A stretch of DNA of 64,000 nucleotides from Calonectria ilicicola (Eukaryota > Ascomycota > Sordariomycetes > Hypocreales > Nectriaceae), in assembly GCA_020809705.1 (NCBI GenBank), contig CP085832.1, forward strand, positions 4,340,001 to 4,404,000, read 5' to 3'. Each line of letters starts with the position of its first letter. Position 1 is the stretch's first letter. Below the pieces are notes generated by a model. That model ran no database searches. It worked only from the letters and a program-made list of their open reading frames with translations, and was not told the origin of the DNA. Both the position numbers and the translations under genes were made by a program. Positions 1 to 10,682 of the stretch are shown here, one piece after another.

Positions 1-900
1 GAAAATATGATCCCGTGTTAACAATGCAAGTTCAAGATGTAAAGAAAGACAAAACAGAATCGGTTCGGAAGATGAAGCCCATCTTATAAGAAATCCATTC
101 TGCGTTATAAACCCAACTAAATCATTTAACCGAGTCAGCCAAAACTCTCAAAAGACCAACAACCAATGTCCCTTGATGCGAGAATGGGTCGACAGTGGTA
201 CAGTCCTCCCCGCGATGAGCGATCGGTGGAGCCCCCTAAGCAGCCCAAGCTCCACTAATCCCCGACACGCGGTAGGCTGCGTTTCCCTCGGCACGAGGGC
301 ATCACGCGCCAGGCCAGCTCGGAAGTTATTGGGTGCAAGTGCGTGATATGTTGCGACAGCGGAACAATTTACATCTGGTTTGTATTAATACAGGTATTTT
401 TGCATGCACCATTCCTAAATACAATGTAACGTGTTACTGATACTTGTGTGTTGGCCTGCTTGTACCGACAAGTTGCATACACCATTCATTGCATGCTGAG
501 TGTGCACGCCGAAAATCACCACAATGTGGCGTGAAATTACAGTCATGGGGGAAATATTTATATAATAGAAGCTATCCAATATTTTTTCCATTTCTGTAGA
601 TATTCCCATCTCATCTAAAAATCGTCCGTCTCAACCTAAACATACTAAGCTAGCTTCTTCCCCAGAATGAAACCCGTGGAGATGGCTCACGCTAACTTGG
701 TGAGGGGTTGTGGGGACGCTCATCGTGAAAAATGCGCTACCAACCTCAACGTCACAAGCTCCCGCTGACACAGATGCGATGTCAGGTCACTCATGGTATC
801 GATCAGTAATCGTGACTTGAATTAGACTTGATATTAGGGCAAGGAGCGGTACCCACGTTCATGGTCGCGTCTTCTTCCACGTCCAAGCCCCAGCGATTCA
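1..900. other. Intergenic region upstream of first regulator
   Basis: No gene can be supported here. The only open frames are short and have no recognisable domain. A GC-richer patch lies at about 180-320 and the rest is AT-moderate. The region presumably holds the promoter of the regulator that starts at 901, but no convincing TATA box or palindromic CGG site stands out. Confidence 0.5.
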
Positions 901-2996
901 ATGGCCAGCGGCAGTCCAGAAGCCCCCACAAGCCCCCAGCCAGAGCCCCGTTTCACCCGTAATCGCTTGTCTCGCGGAAAGGGCCTACGCAAAAAGACTG
1001 GGTGGTAGGTGGCTAAACCACACGCATGCACTGCTTTGCCACATTTTACTAATTTTATCTTGGTGAGAGCAGCTTGACTTGCCGCCGTCGGCATGTCAAA
1101 TGCAATGAGGCCAAGCCAGTATGTGGTGGCTGCGAAAAGCGCAAGATTCTATGTGCGTACGAAGGCCAGGGTCATGTCAGTAACACTCCGAGTTCTGGCA
1201 GCGCAACCGGGCTGAAACGTGCAGCTGTCGATTCAGAAGAGCAGGAGCAGGTTCAACAGAGCAATGCTGTCGATGGGATATCACCTCTCGAAACACCCAC
1301 TTATGCAGCAATACCTGGCTTTGCAGCAGCCTCCAACTCATCATCTAGCCACGGCGTAGATACACCAAGTGCCAGGTGGCTAGGTCTTTTGATAGGAGAC
1401 GCCGTTCTCAACCATGGAGATCTCAATGAGGCAGATTTTGCGGATGGTAGGCTCGGAATATTTGGTGATTCGGCAATCCAAACCCCGGTACCGATAGCTG
1501 GATCAAATCCGCCCACGCCCGTTCAGGTTAAGCATTCGACCATGCATTTTGGGACCTCTCAATCATCAAATGCGTCACTACAGGAGCGATTGCCACGACT
1601 TGGTAGAGACCAGATTTCCGAAAAGCAAGCCTGGCACTCTGAAGAGCCTATCAAACTCACCCCGCAAGAACGCATGATATTTCAACACTTTGTGAGGCAT
1701 ATCAGCCAGTGGGCAAGTATATCAATAAAATTGAACATATTTTTGGTTCTCTATTGCTAATCAAAAGAAACAGATAGACTTTTTTGAGCCAAAGAAGCCA
1801 TTTGGTACATTTGTGCCGCATCTCGCTGTAAGCTCAATATCAATGCGCGTCATTTTCCCATGTTAATTGTTGATAAGATGCACAGCTTTGGGTTAATTAA
1901 TGCAATATTAGCCCTATCCTCACGGCATCTCTCTCTAGAAACCAGCTACTCACATAATTACGTCGGATTTAGCCGCCCCGACCCTAGTGATGCAATCAGA
2001 TACTATTACAAAACCCTACATTATAGCCAGGAGGCAATGCAGTACGACACATATAAAGTTAGTCTAGAGCTATTGGCCATCTCACTCATCATTTCGACCT
2101 ACGAAATGCTCGATGGATCAAGTACGGACTGGGAGAGGCATCTCAAAGGTGTATTCTGGATCCAGCGGTCGCAAGTCATCCACGGAGACTCGGGAGGGTT
2201 GAGACAAGGGGTTTGGTGGGCATGGCTATGCCAAGACGTCTGGGCCGCTTTCCGTGAGCAGCGTAAACCTCTCACATTCTGGAGACCAACTCGATCATTC
2301 GATGCACTGGATCCATGGGAACTAGCTGCAAGATCAGTCTATCTATTTGCTCAGGTAGTCGGTTTTTGTTCCAAGGAGGATATGGAGGAAGACAAAAATG
2401 ACTTGTCTTTGAGGGAATCCAAAGCTGATTCTTTGATGGAGAAGTGGGCCGAGTGGAAAAATTACCTTACCGTCGAGTTCGAGGCTCTGCCCGCCCCAAC
2501 AGATACCGGAGAGCCTTTCAAGCCTATATGGGTGAACCCGCCCGTATTTGGTAAGTTGAATCGACATTTAATATTGACACTGCTGTTAACATTGGCACAG
2601 GCGTTTCTTTACAATTGTACTATTGTGCGATGATTCTGATAAATCTTCATCGCCCAGGAACGGGTGGCATCGGTGGATTTCTTGAACAAAAGTCATTACT
2701 GAGACAGTGCATTTTATCAGTGTGCGGAATAGCCATGACTCTCACAGACTATGCTTCAAGTGTCATGTCATCACAATGCATATTTATTGGTACGTCAACC
2801 TGAACAATTAATTAGAGTTGTATAGCGTCTCTAACCAATCCTGGCGATAGCGGGCATGTCCGTTGAAGAAGACATGCAGCGTAAAAGTATCCTGCAACTT
2901 TTGGATGATCGTAGGAAACGGACTGGATGGCCAGTGAAGCCTTTGAGCGATGAGCTGTCGCACATCTGGCAGAGCTTTGACAAAAGCTTAGCCTAG
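901..2996 (+). CDS. Zn2Cys6 fungal-specific transcription factor
   Basis: Predicted nuclear DNA-binding regulator of about 601 aa. I model six exons: 901-1004, 1073-1712, 1774-1827, 1878-2550, 2601-2789 and 2851-2996. The Zn2Cys6 cluster (residues about 35-61) is split by the first intron, so the first zinc-binding Cys codon is completed across the junction; this fixes the ATG at 901. A basic stretch (GKGLRKKTG) precedes the cluster. The middle carries the fungal-specific middle homology region (HLA|MHSFGLINAILALSSRHL, then FREQRKPLTFWRP). The second intron starts GCAAGT, a GC-AG intron, and the other introns are GT-AG of 50-68 bp. The target is unknown. The class is certain; the exact intron set is inferred from frame and family pattern. 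Confidence 0.88.
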
Positions 2997-3823
2997 TCTA
3001 CGGCTCGCCAAGACCTTGTCGATACAGTGATCAGTGATGTCATGAAATATAAAATCACCAAAATGGGTCCGTATAGTTGATATAGGGAACGAGCCAATAA
3101 ATACCCAATGCAAGTTTGATCGAGACGATGGATGGTAAATTCTTATGTGGGCTCTGTGTAATAATGTAGGGTAACTTGGCAACTTAAAACACGACAATTC
3201 GTGATTAATATCTCAGATTGGAATAAATAATAATAAAGCAAATTGAAGGTCACATGATGAATTAAGAATATTCTTTTTTTTTTTTTTATCATCCAAGAAT
3301 CATGTTCTTCATTTTGTATTGAGAGCTACTGAGGTCGCTTCACCCAACAAGTGAATCTCTACCTCAACGGATATCGAGGCCACTCTCGCGAGGCGAAGCC
3401 ACGAAATTAATTATCAGCCATGTAGGCGAGTAAACAGCACACTAACAACTGCTAGTTCGCCAGGTGAGGACCGCTCCTCTATGGTTCTTGATCATCACCG
3501 TATCGCTACAACTAACATGCGAAGCTGTGGCGATACAATAGCCACTGCTTCCAATCTTCAACAGTCTTTGATGATGTCTGTGCCGCCGCCCTGACCACTC
3601 AATCATCCATTCCCACTGCCGCGTGTCAAAAACGGTCGGGCGTGTTAGTGGAGTGTTCAAACAAGGGTCGGACGTCCGGCTAACCCAATGAGGAAATGGA
3701 CGCGTGGATTGGGGACTGAGCAATCTTAGTAATTTCCTCTGGTTCCTGCAAATCAGTACTCGTCGTTCTTCTCTTGAGGCAAGGAATGCGATAACGACGA
3801 AAGACATGCATTAATCTCACACC
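2997..3823. other. Intergenic region
   Basis: No gene supported. A poly-T tract lies at about 3274-3288. The minus-strand open frames at 3442-3889 overlap each other and show no domain. The last few hundred bases are presumably the promoter of the mannosyltransferase gene. Confidence 0.5.
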
Positions 3824-5275
3824 ATGCGGCTGGCTTTGAGATGGCTGACGTTCATTGTTCTGATCGTTGTTTTGCTGGTCTACTTCCACGAACCGAGCAG
3901 TTCCGGCCTGGCCATCGTGAAGGCTAACTTGCCCTGGCAGAGCACACCGGCACCTAATCGGAACGCGACGGAGCCGGCAAAAACGATCAATGAATTCTGG
4001 AAGATATGGGGCAGCGCCATCTATGAGACCCGTCCGAAGACGAGGGCGCCCATCAAGATCTTTGGCTCAGCGAGTACACTGCGACCGTCACATCCGGATC
4101 AGCCGCGCAAAGCGGCCCGCGATTATGTGCGCAGCTCTGCGGAAGACATTGAGAGCCTGCGCCAAGAGCATGAGCGGTTCGTGAAGATGCTGGCTTCATT
4201 GAAGGCTAGCGGTGATGGTGGCGTTTTCCAAGGACGAGGCGTGGTCATGGTTGGTGGAGGCGAGTATTTCGGTCCTGCAATTATTGGCATTCACATGCTC
4301 AGACGGACTGGGAGTCTGCTCCCCGTGGAGGTATTCGTGCCTGATGAAACTGAGTATGAAGCCGAGATATGTGATGTATACCTCCCAAAGTTGAACGCGA
4401 GATGCGTGGTACTGGAGCATCTTACACAAGACGGGCCTGCGAACTTGGAAATTACGCATTATCAACTCAAGGCTCCCGCGCTCTTGCTGTCCTCCTTCGC
4501 CGAGGTTCTGCTGTTGGACAGTGATAGCATTCCACTGCTTGATCCTAACACGACCATTTTCAACACCGAGCCATACCACTCTAGCGGCCTCATTACTTGG
4601 CCCGACTACTGGGGTGCAACTGAATCGCCAAAGTTCTGGCAGATTGCTGGATTCTCACATTTCCCAAAAAACTTGCCAGCGACATCTAGGGAATCTGGTC
4701 AATTGGTTATCAACAAGAAAACACACCTTGCACCGCTTTTGTTGGCCACATATTACAACCTCTTTGGACCGAAGTGTTACTACTCACTCTTGAGTCAGGG
4801 AGCGCTGGGAGAGGGTGACAAGGAGACCTTCTTGGCCGCTGCCGTAGTTTTGGGAGCCCCATACTACAACGTCAAGACTGATGCATCGAGCGTTGGCAGA
4901 TTCGATGGCGAGGAGAATAAATCCACAGCCATCGTTCAACATCTCCCTTCTGAGGACATGCTACGGGATAAATTACCCTCTACACAGTCCATTCGTCCCG
5001 CCTTTTTGCACTCCAACACCCCAAAAATGAACGCAGGTCATCTGGTAGACGAAGGAGATTTGATCTCCAAAGACGGAAAGTCCAGACTAAGGCTTCTCGG
5101 GTCAAAGGCCAAGGCGGAGGAGTTGTTTGGATTCGACATTGAAGATACCATTTGGGACTTGTTGGTGCAGACTGGATGCGAACTTGCCGGAAGCATTCGT
5201 GAGTGGAAAGATAGAGAAAAACTTTGCGACAGACTCACCGAGCACCACAAGTTGGTCTTTGACGAGGCGACGTAA
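3824..5275 (+). CDS. GT71-type alpha-1,2-mannosyltransferase (Mnn2/Mnn5/Ttp1-like)
   Basis: Intronless 483-aa protein with the layout of a Golgi type II glycosyltransferase. It has a short cytosolic tail, one hydrophobic anchor (about residues 6-20, TFIVLIVVLLVYF), a stem, and a luminal catalytic domain from about residue 130. The catalytic part contains the family block GIHMLRRTG, then LLLDSDSIPLLDP with the D232-S-D234 metal/nucleotide-sugar motif, and downstream GLITWPDYWG, SGQLVINKK and GDKETFLAAA, all typical of the Mnn2-like family. Members add mannose branches to N-glycan outer chains or cell-wall mannan, using GDP-mannose. The ATG at 3824 gives a correct signal-anchor start. Family assignment is strong; the linkage made is inferred. 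Confidence 0.88.
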   Translation: MRLALRWLTFIVLIVVLLVYFHEPSSSGLAIVKANLPWQSTPAPNRNATEPAKTINEFWKIWGSAIYETRPKTRAPIKIFGSASTLRPSHPDQPRKAARDYVRSSAEDIESLRQEHERFVKMLASLKASGDGGVFQGRGVVMVGGGEYFGPAIIGIHMLRRTGSLLPVEVFVPDETEYEAEICDVYLPKLNARCVVLEHLTQDGPANLEITHYQLKAPALLLSSFAEVLLLDSDSIPLLDPNTTIFNTEPYHSSGLITWPDYWGATESPKFWQIAGFSHFPKNLPATSRESGQLVINKKTHLAPLLLATYYNLFGPKCYYSLLSQGALGEGDKETFLAAAVVLGAPYYNVKTDASSVGRFDGEENKSTAIVQHLPSEDMLRDKLPSTQSIRPAFLHSNTPKMNAGHLVDEGDLISKDGKSRLRLLGSKAKAEELFGFDIEDTIWDLLVQTGCELAGSIREWKDREKLCDRLTEHHKLVFDEAT

Positions 5276-6119
5276 TGTTACCCGACACGACTAGTCTCGA
5301 AAACCGGGGTAGTCTGGGGCGGGAATCCTTCTTCAGTTAGCTTCTCCTCCTTTCCCCGGATGCCGGTGATGAATGCGGGGTTATTAGTGGCATGTACGAT
5401 AGTATAGGGAATATGAACATATAGATGAGCGAATAGAATTATGAACCGAACGGATTTACACATAATTCGCCCTCTCTGGTGTAATCGGTGTAAGGATCAG
5501 CTGTTGCCTTGACCACACTTTAAACTTGAACCTCTGTTGAGCTGAGAACCCAATTCTCACATTGTAAACAAGGGTCGTTGTTACAGAGCTCAAACAAATA
5601 TAAGATAGAGGAATCACATGAGCATGGAAAAACTCGCCTTAGAAACGTGGCATAAAAGTGCGCGTTTCCCCTAATTTGACACCAAATCTAATTTTTCCCT
5701 CCTTCTCAACGGCGGTGGTTACCCGGTGTGCGTATGGTCAAGGGATGTTTTGAGCGAGTCAGGCGCTTCCTTTTCCTGCTTAGCCACTTATTCCGACCAA
5801 GTTTTGTCTCACGGATCTCGTGGTCGGATGTCGTCCACCCAAGACCACCGGATCTCGTCCTCACTGTGGGTCCCAAACCAAGAGCCGGAAGGTATCTGGC
5901 GAGGACCCAGACCGTTTTGCATCACTGTTTTGGGCTAATGTACCAATGGTTAGGCGTGTTTCCCCGGAATTCCTCAGCTGACCCTGACGATCACGACATT
6001 GGTGCGCTTGACCGAAATAGAAAGTATAAGTTGAAAGTCGATTCAGGTTTCATCAGGATGGTTATTGATCTACACTGTCTCTGCAACCAGTTTACAGTAG
6101 CATTGATCCTACTGTCGCC
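5276..6119. other. Intergenic region upstream of sugar porter
   Basis: No gene supported. An open frame at 5728-6162 runs into the transporter start in a different frame and has no domain, so I treat this stretch as 3' flank plus promoter/5' leader. No clear TATA box is seen. Confidence 0.45.
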
Positions 6120-7867
6120 ATGGGCGTTTTTACCAAATTCCGTCTCTTTAATAGGAGACTAGCTTTGGCCTGTACGCTTATTGCCATTTCGACATTCAAT
6201 TATGGCTTCGATAACCAGGCATTCGCGAGTACCCAGGCCATGGACGCGTTTGAGAAACAATTCGGCGACTATGACGAGGCCACTGGAACGTATGCGCTAG
6301 AACCATCTTGGCTGTCGCTATTCAACAGTCTCAATTACATAGGCTTTGCCGCTGGTACGTAAATAATACAACCAACTTCCATTCGTGCTGACAAGCTAGG
6401 TGTTATGTTGGGCAGCTTGATTTCCTCGAGGTGGGGCCGAAGATGGTGTGTTTTTGTCATGAGTTGTTACGCGTTAGTGACTGCAACCATTACCGTCACC
6501 TCAAAACATCGTGAACAAATCATGGCTGCGAGAATATTAAATTATGTCTACGTCGGAATGGAACTGGGAGTTGTTCCAACCTTTCAATCAGAAATTGGTA
6601 TGTGTTCATGATAAATTCTAGCAGTTGGGGAAATACTCATGACTCGACAGTGCCCGCTGATGCACGAGGACTAATGGTTGGATCGTACCAACTCAGTCTG
6701 GCCATTGGTGGTCTTGTTATCAATTCAGTGTGCTACGGAACGAGCAATATCCCTGATAATAGAGCCTGGCGTATTCCCCTCGGCCTCTTCTACATCGTAC
6801 CGACTATTGTACTGAGCGGCATCTGGTTTATTCCTGAATCCCCCCGCTGGCTCTTGCGCAAGAACCGGGTCGAGGACGCGTGGCTCAATCTCCGCAAATT
6901 GAGAGAGGGAGCTTTTACCGAAGAACAAATGGAAGCCGAATTTGCAGAGCTTCGTACATCGCTTGATAAGGTAGTCGAGCAAGGAAGGTTTGTGGAATTA
7001 TTCCAAGGATTGAACCTGCGACGAACGGCCATCGCTGTCTGTATCAACTTTTTCCAGCAAGCCAGCGGACAGGCATTTATTTCTCAATATGGTACAATCT
7101 ACGTCAAGTCTTTGCACACTATCAACCCCTTCCTGTTCAGCCTCATCACTGCGAGCATCAATATTTGCACTATGATCATTGTACTTCTGTGGACGGATTT
7201 AATTGGCAGACGGTAAGTCATCGTGTCAAGGTGATGAATCTATCTCACTGACAAAACCCAGTGTGTTATTGATGTTTTCTACTGCTCTGGTGTCTGTCGT
7301 CATGATGACCATGGGCGGACTTGGAGTCCCGTCACCATTTACACAACAGCTAAAAACTGCAGTCATTGGTATGATGGCACTGTTTCCTGTGGGTTTTGCA
7401 TCAGGCATAGCTCCATTGACCTATGTTGTTACAACTGAAATATCGGCTCTTCGACTGAGGGATCTCACGTCGCGGGTTGGTTTCACAGTCAATGTCGTGA
7501 TGAAGTAAGTTGCTAGCTCAGACTGGAATTCCAAGCTAATTTCACATCTAGCTTTGCTGTAAACTTCTCGATTCCCTACCTTGTGTACGATCAATATGCA
7601 GGCCTGGGAAGTCGTGTCGGATTCATTTTCGGATCCTTGATGGTTTTGTGTGGACTGTTTGTCTACTTTTGTGTCCCGGAATGCAAGGGCAAAACACTTG
7701 AGGAGGTTGACTTCTTGTTCAACAAGGGAATACCGCTACGTGATTTCGGCAAGACGGATGCAGCGGCTATGATGCGTGCTGAGGGCGTCCATGGGTCAGG
7801 AAAATTGGATGATGTGGATGTAGAGCATCACTCGGATACGAACAAGGAGCCGGATTCCAAATGTTGA
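6120..7867 (+). CDS. MFS sugar porter
   Basis: Plasma-membrane sugar/H+ symporter of the major facilitator superfamily, about 517 aa. Five exons: 6120-6354, 6400-6597, 6651-7212, 7262-7504 and 7552-7867, with introns of 45-53 bp. Family signatures are the N-terminal NYGFDNQAF region, SRWGRRW after TM2 (loop 2-3 motif), PESPRWLL after TM6, LIGRR in the second half and PECKGKTLEE at the end of TM12. The twelve hydrophobic segments are intact. The substrate cannot be read from sequence; the FDNQAF-type N terminus also occurs in oligosaccharide or glycoside importers. It is convergent with the double-cluster regulator (94 bp between stops) and close to a sulfatase, so uptake of a released or sulfated sugar is plausible but unproven. 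Confidence 0.9.
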
Positions 7868-7961
7868 GCTGTCACTAGTCTAGTTGACTGGTTTTTATCT
7901 ACACAGCATATAATGTAAGCTTGAGAGGGCAACTAAAATTATATCATCACAATTTCTCAGA

Positions 7962-10363
7962 TTATTGATGAAGTTCCTCAAGAAACCCAGGCAAGCTCGT
8001 ATCGGTATAAGCGTTCAGCTGAAGATCGAATGGATCCATCGGGAATACTAGATCTCGCTCGTCGAATGAATGACTGGAAGGATCCATTAAATGATGATGC
8101 ACAATTCCCTCGCCATAAAGCTGGTTGGAACCGACCGCGCTCCTGCTGGGCTGTTCTGATGCCTCGTTTTGTTCAGGCATTGAAAATGGCCAAGCTTCAC
8201 TGGTTGTTGTGCCACCAGAGGTTGACATAGCCCCTGCCCATCGCTCATCTGCGTTTGCCCGAAGGGGGTTAATGACTGGATCTGACTCCTCCTCTTCGTC
8301 ATCAGGTGCAAATGCATGCATAGATCGCCTATGAAGTTTTTCTTGTGTTGTTATTGACCCCGGAACGGCCCTATCGAGGTTAGCCATTTATTAACATCAG
8401 ATCAAGTTTCTTGCTTACGGCGCGTCCTGTTGTGGGCGTGTCCCTAATACGGGAATCAATTTCTCGACGTCAACAATCTAGAAGGTTAGCAGATGTAAGA
8501 TGAACTCTTTTTCCTTTTTGTTGACTCACACATCGCCCAACCCATTCTAATTTTTGTTCAGTTCGGGCAGCGACGCAAATAGCTTTGGTCAACTTCTCTT
8601 TCAGCTGAGGCAATGAGTGTCCACCTTCTGGCGGCAAGAGAAAACACAAATGGTCAATTATCTTGGTGCATTGATAAAGTGCAATTGCCAATGTGCCGCT
8701 CTCTATATGGCAGCGAGTTTCCGAGTGATATACTTGAGACCAAAACTCGCAGCACCACACAGCACTCTCCAAGCATCTCTGCTGACAGTAGTCGATATAG
8801 GCGCGTGGGGTTTTGTCCATTGCTTCTGGGGATACTGATTCTCGGATTCCAGGTATTAGAAACCGGAATAAATCACATCGACAAAGATACAAAAACGTAT
8901 GCAAGACGATGTATGTGCGAGCATCTTCGGAATGACACATGATCATCAGCCGGTTAGCATCTAGCTTCAGTTCTTCTGGTAAACAATGTTTGAATGTAAC
9001 TAGCTCTTGATCTAGGGACCGAAGCTGGTCTCGGCTGGGGAATGGACTGGACCCATCGAGAATGACGCGACGGGTGTATCTGTTTGAACGTTAAAAAAGA
9101 CGTCTTCGAATGTAGAATATTCTAACCTTAGAATCCTATCCCGAATATCTAGCAGTCGCATAAGATAAGCGAGCACATTCATGTCAGTATCATTTTCACC
9201 GGAGTCGCGCAAGAATTGCATTTGCGATCTGAGGCCTAGTTGGAAATTGCGGTTGCTGTTGGGTAGTCTGATATGGAACCGATGCGAAGGACAAACTGTC
9301 AAATCCTCAATGCCGCCTGAAAAGATTTTGTCAAATCTATAAATTGACCACATTAACCGACGTAAGGATTCTTGTTTGACGTGATCAGTAGAAAGCCTCT
9401 CATAATTGAGGCGCTTGGTAAAAGCGACACGGGCCGCAACAGAAAGTAGGACCCATACATCTCCAGTGAATTTTCTAGTAGAGCGGTAGTGGACCACGAG
9501 CATGAGAGCCTGAAGACTGGGGATTGTCAACTCGCCAAGGTGACACATCAAATCGCGCTGTATTTCATCAACCCAAGCACTGGGGCTGGGGTCTGACTCG
9601 TCCACCGAGGTTAATCGAATTCCTAAAGCACAAATGGCTTTGAGAAGATTCTTGTCGAGTGTTTTTTTGCTCCAATCGGCAAGAATTGAGGCCTTGTGCA
9701 GGAACAGACAGTCGATGAATTCAGCATTGTCAAAATAGGCGTGGATGTGATTTCGGACTGCAGCTGTAGTCTCAGAGTCAAATTCTCTGCAAGAAGTTAG
9801 TACAGGCGCATTAGGGGTGCAGCAGGCTTACCGTTTGGCTCCATTTGTGCCTGGGGTATGAGATGTGGACGGCGTGCCAATTGAGTCGCGATACTCGGTC
9901 GGGGCGCTCACTGGCGACATGAGAGTCTCCGAGTCTCTTTCGACACGCGCTGCAGGTTTGGGGGTTGGAAATATGCAGTCTTGACCCTGCGACTCGCATC
10001 GTCTACATGGGTAGTTCCCCGAACACTTGGCCTTCGTCGTCCGACAAGATGTGCACGCCTGAAGCGTACGACGACGCTTTGTCCCTGCTTGTGTCAGCTC
10101 GAGGCCTGTGTCATTTTCTTCTGCGATGACAGTTGCATTTGCGCAGACGTAGCTGCAAGACAAGTCGAGACGCTCACAGCGCACGCATCCCGACTGCCGC
10201 CGATCGCACTTGACCTGTGTGGTCCCTCTCAGCAATTGGGACAGCACTACATTGATTCAATGGCTCTAACCTTGCGGGCCCGACATTGCCTGCATGCGGG
10301 TCGCTTTTCTGGTGACCCAGCTTCGTGGATCTGGGGAAGTGCGTCGTTGTCTTCGGGAGTCAT
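7962..10363 (-). CDS. Transcription factor with two tandem Zn2Cys6 clusters
   Basis: About 717 aa in six exons: 10363-10271, 10214-9832, 9786-9127, 9079-8530, 8477-8419 and 8370-7962. Cluster 1 starts ACRQCRARK at residues 23-31 and is split by intron 1, continuing VKCDRRQSGC. Cluster 2 (ACTSCRTTKAKCSGNYPC) lies about 50 residues later. Both have the full six cysteines. The middle homology region includes RRLMWSIYRFDKIFSGG. The C terminus is acidic/Ser-rich (DDEEEES, then Met/Asp-rich), as in activation domains. The gene shares a 319-bp intergenic region with the sulfatase on the other strand and is tail-to-tail with the sugar porter, so it is the likely local regulator of both. Tandem clusters are a minority arrangement in this class. 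Confidence 0.88.
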
Positions 10364-10682
10364 TTTCACATATAGAGCGAGATCCGGGGAAGGTTGGAAA
10401 TTAGCCATGAGTTGGAGGGCTTTCATGCTATTAAAAATGGCGCGTAGGGGCCTATCGCGTCATGCCGAGGTGAATAGAGCACTGGGCGACATCCGAGCTC
10501 TAGCCCGGGACGACTTCCGGCGGGTCAGGATGGCGGCCGACGAGAAAAAAATGTCACCTCAAGGCTCATACGAGGCTGCGCATAAAAGGAGAAATTCGTA
10601 GGAGTGAGTGGCCATTGTTTTCAAAAGCATTACAGCCCAAGGCTCGCATATCTCACTGTACACAACCTCAGTTTCGTCCACG
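10364..10682. promoter_or_regulatory. Shared divergent promoter, regulator/sulfatase
   Basis: A 319-bp space separates the two ATGs. On the sulfatase side a TATA-like CATAAAAGG lies at 10580-10588, about 95 bp before the ATG. CGG/CCG triplets are scattered, including CGGCCG near 10536, and could serve Zn2Cys6 binding. Co-regulation is inferred from the arrangement only. Confidence 0.5.

Noticed and set aside
3442..3889. Overlapping minus-strand open frames upstream of the mannosyltransferase
   Set aside because: Arg/His/Ser-rich translations without motifs, overlapping each other and the promoter of a clear gene.
5728..6162. 144-codon frame running into the sugar-porter start
   Set aside because: Different frame from the transporter and no recognisable protein; it overlaps the true ATG.
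10608..10682. Longer N terminus for the sulfatase
   Set aside because: It would need a GTG start and places the TATA-like box too close; the first ATG at 10683 fits the family length.
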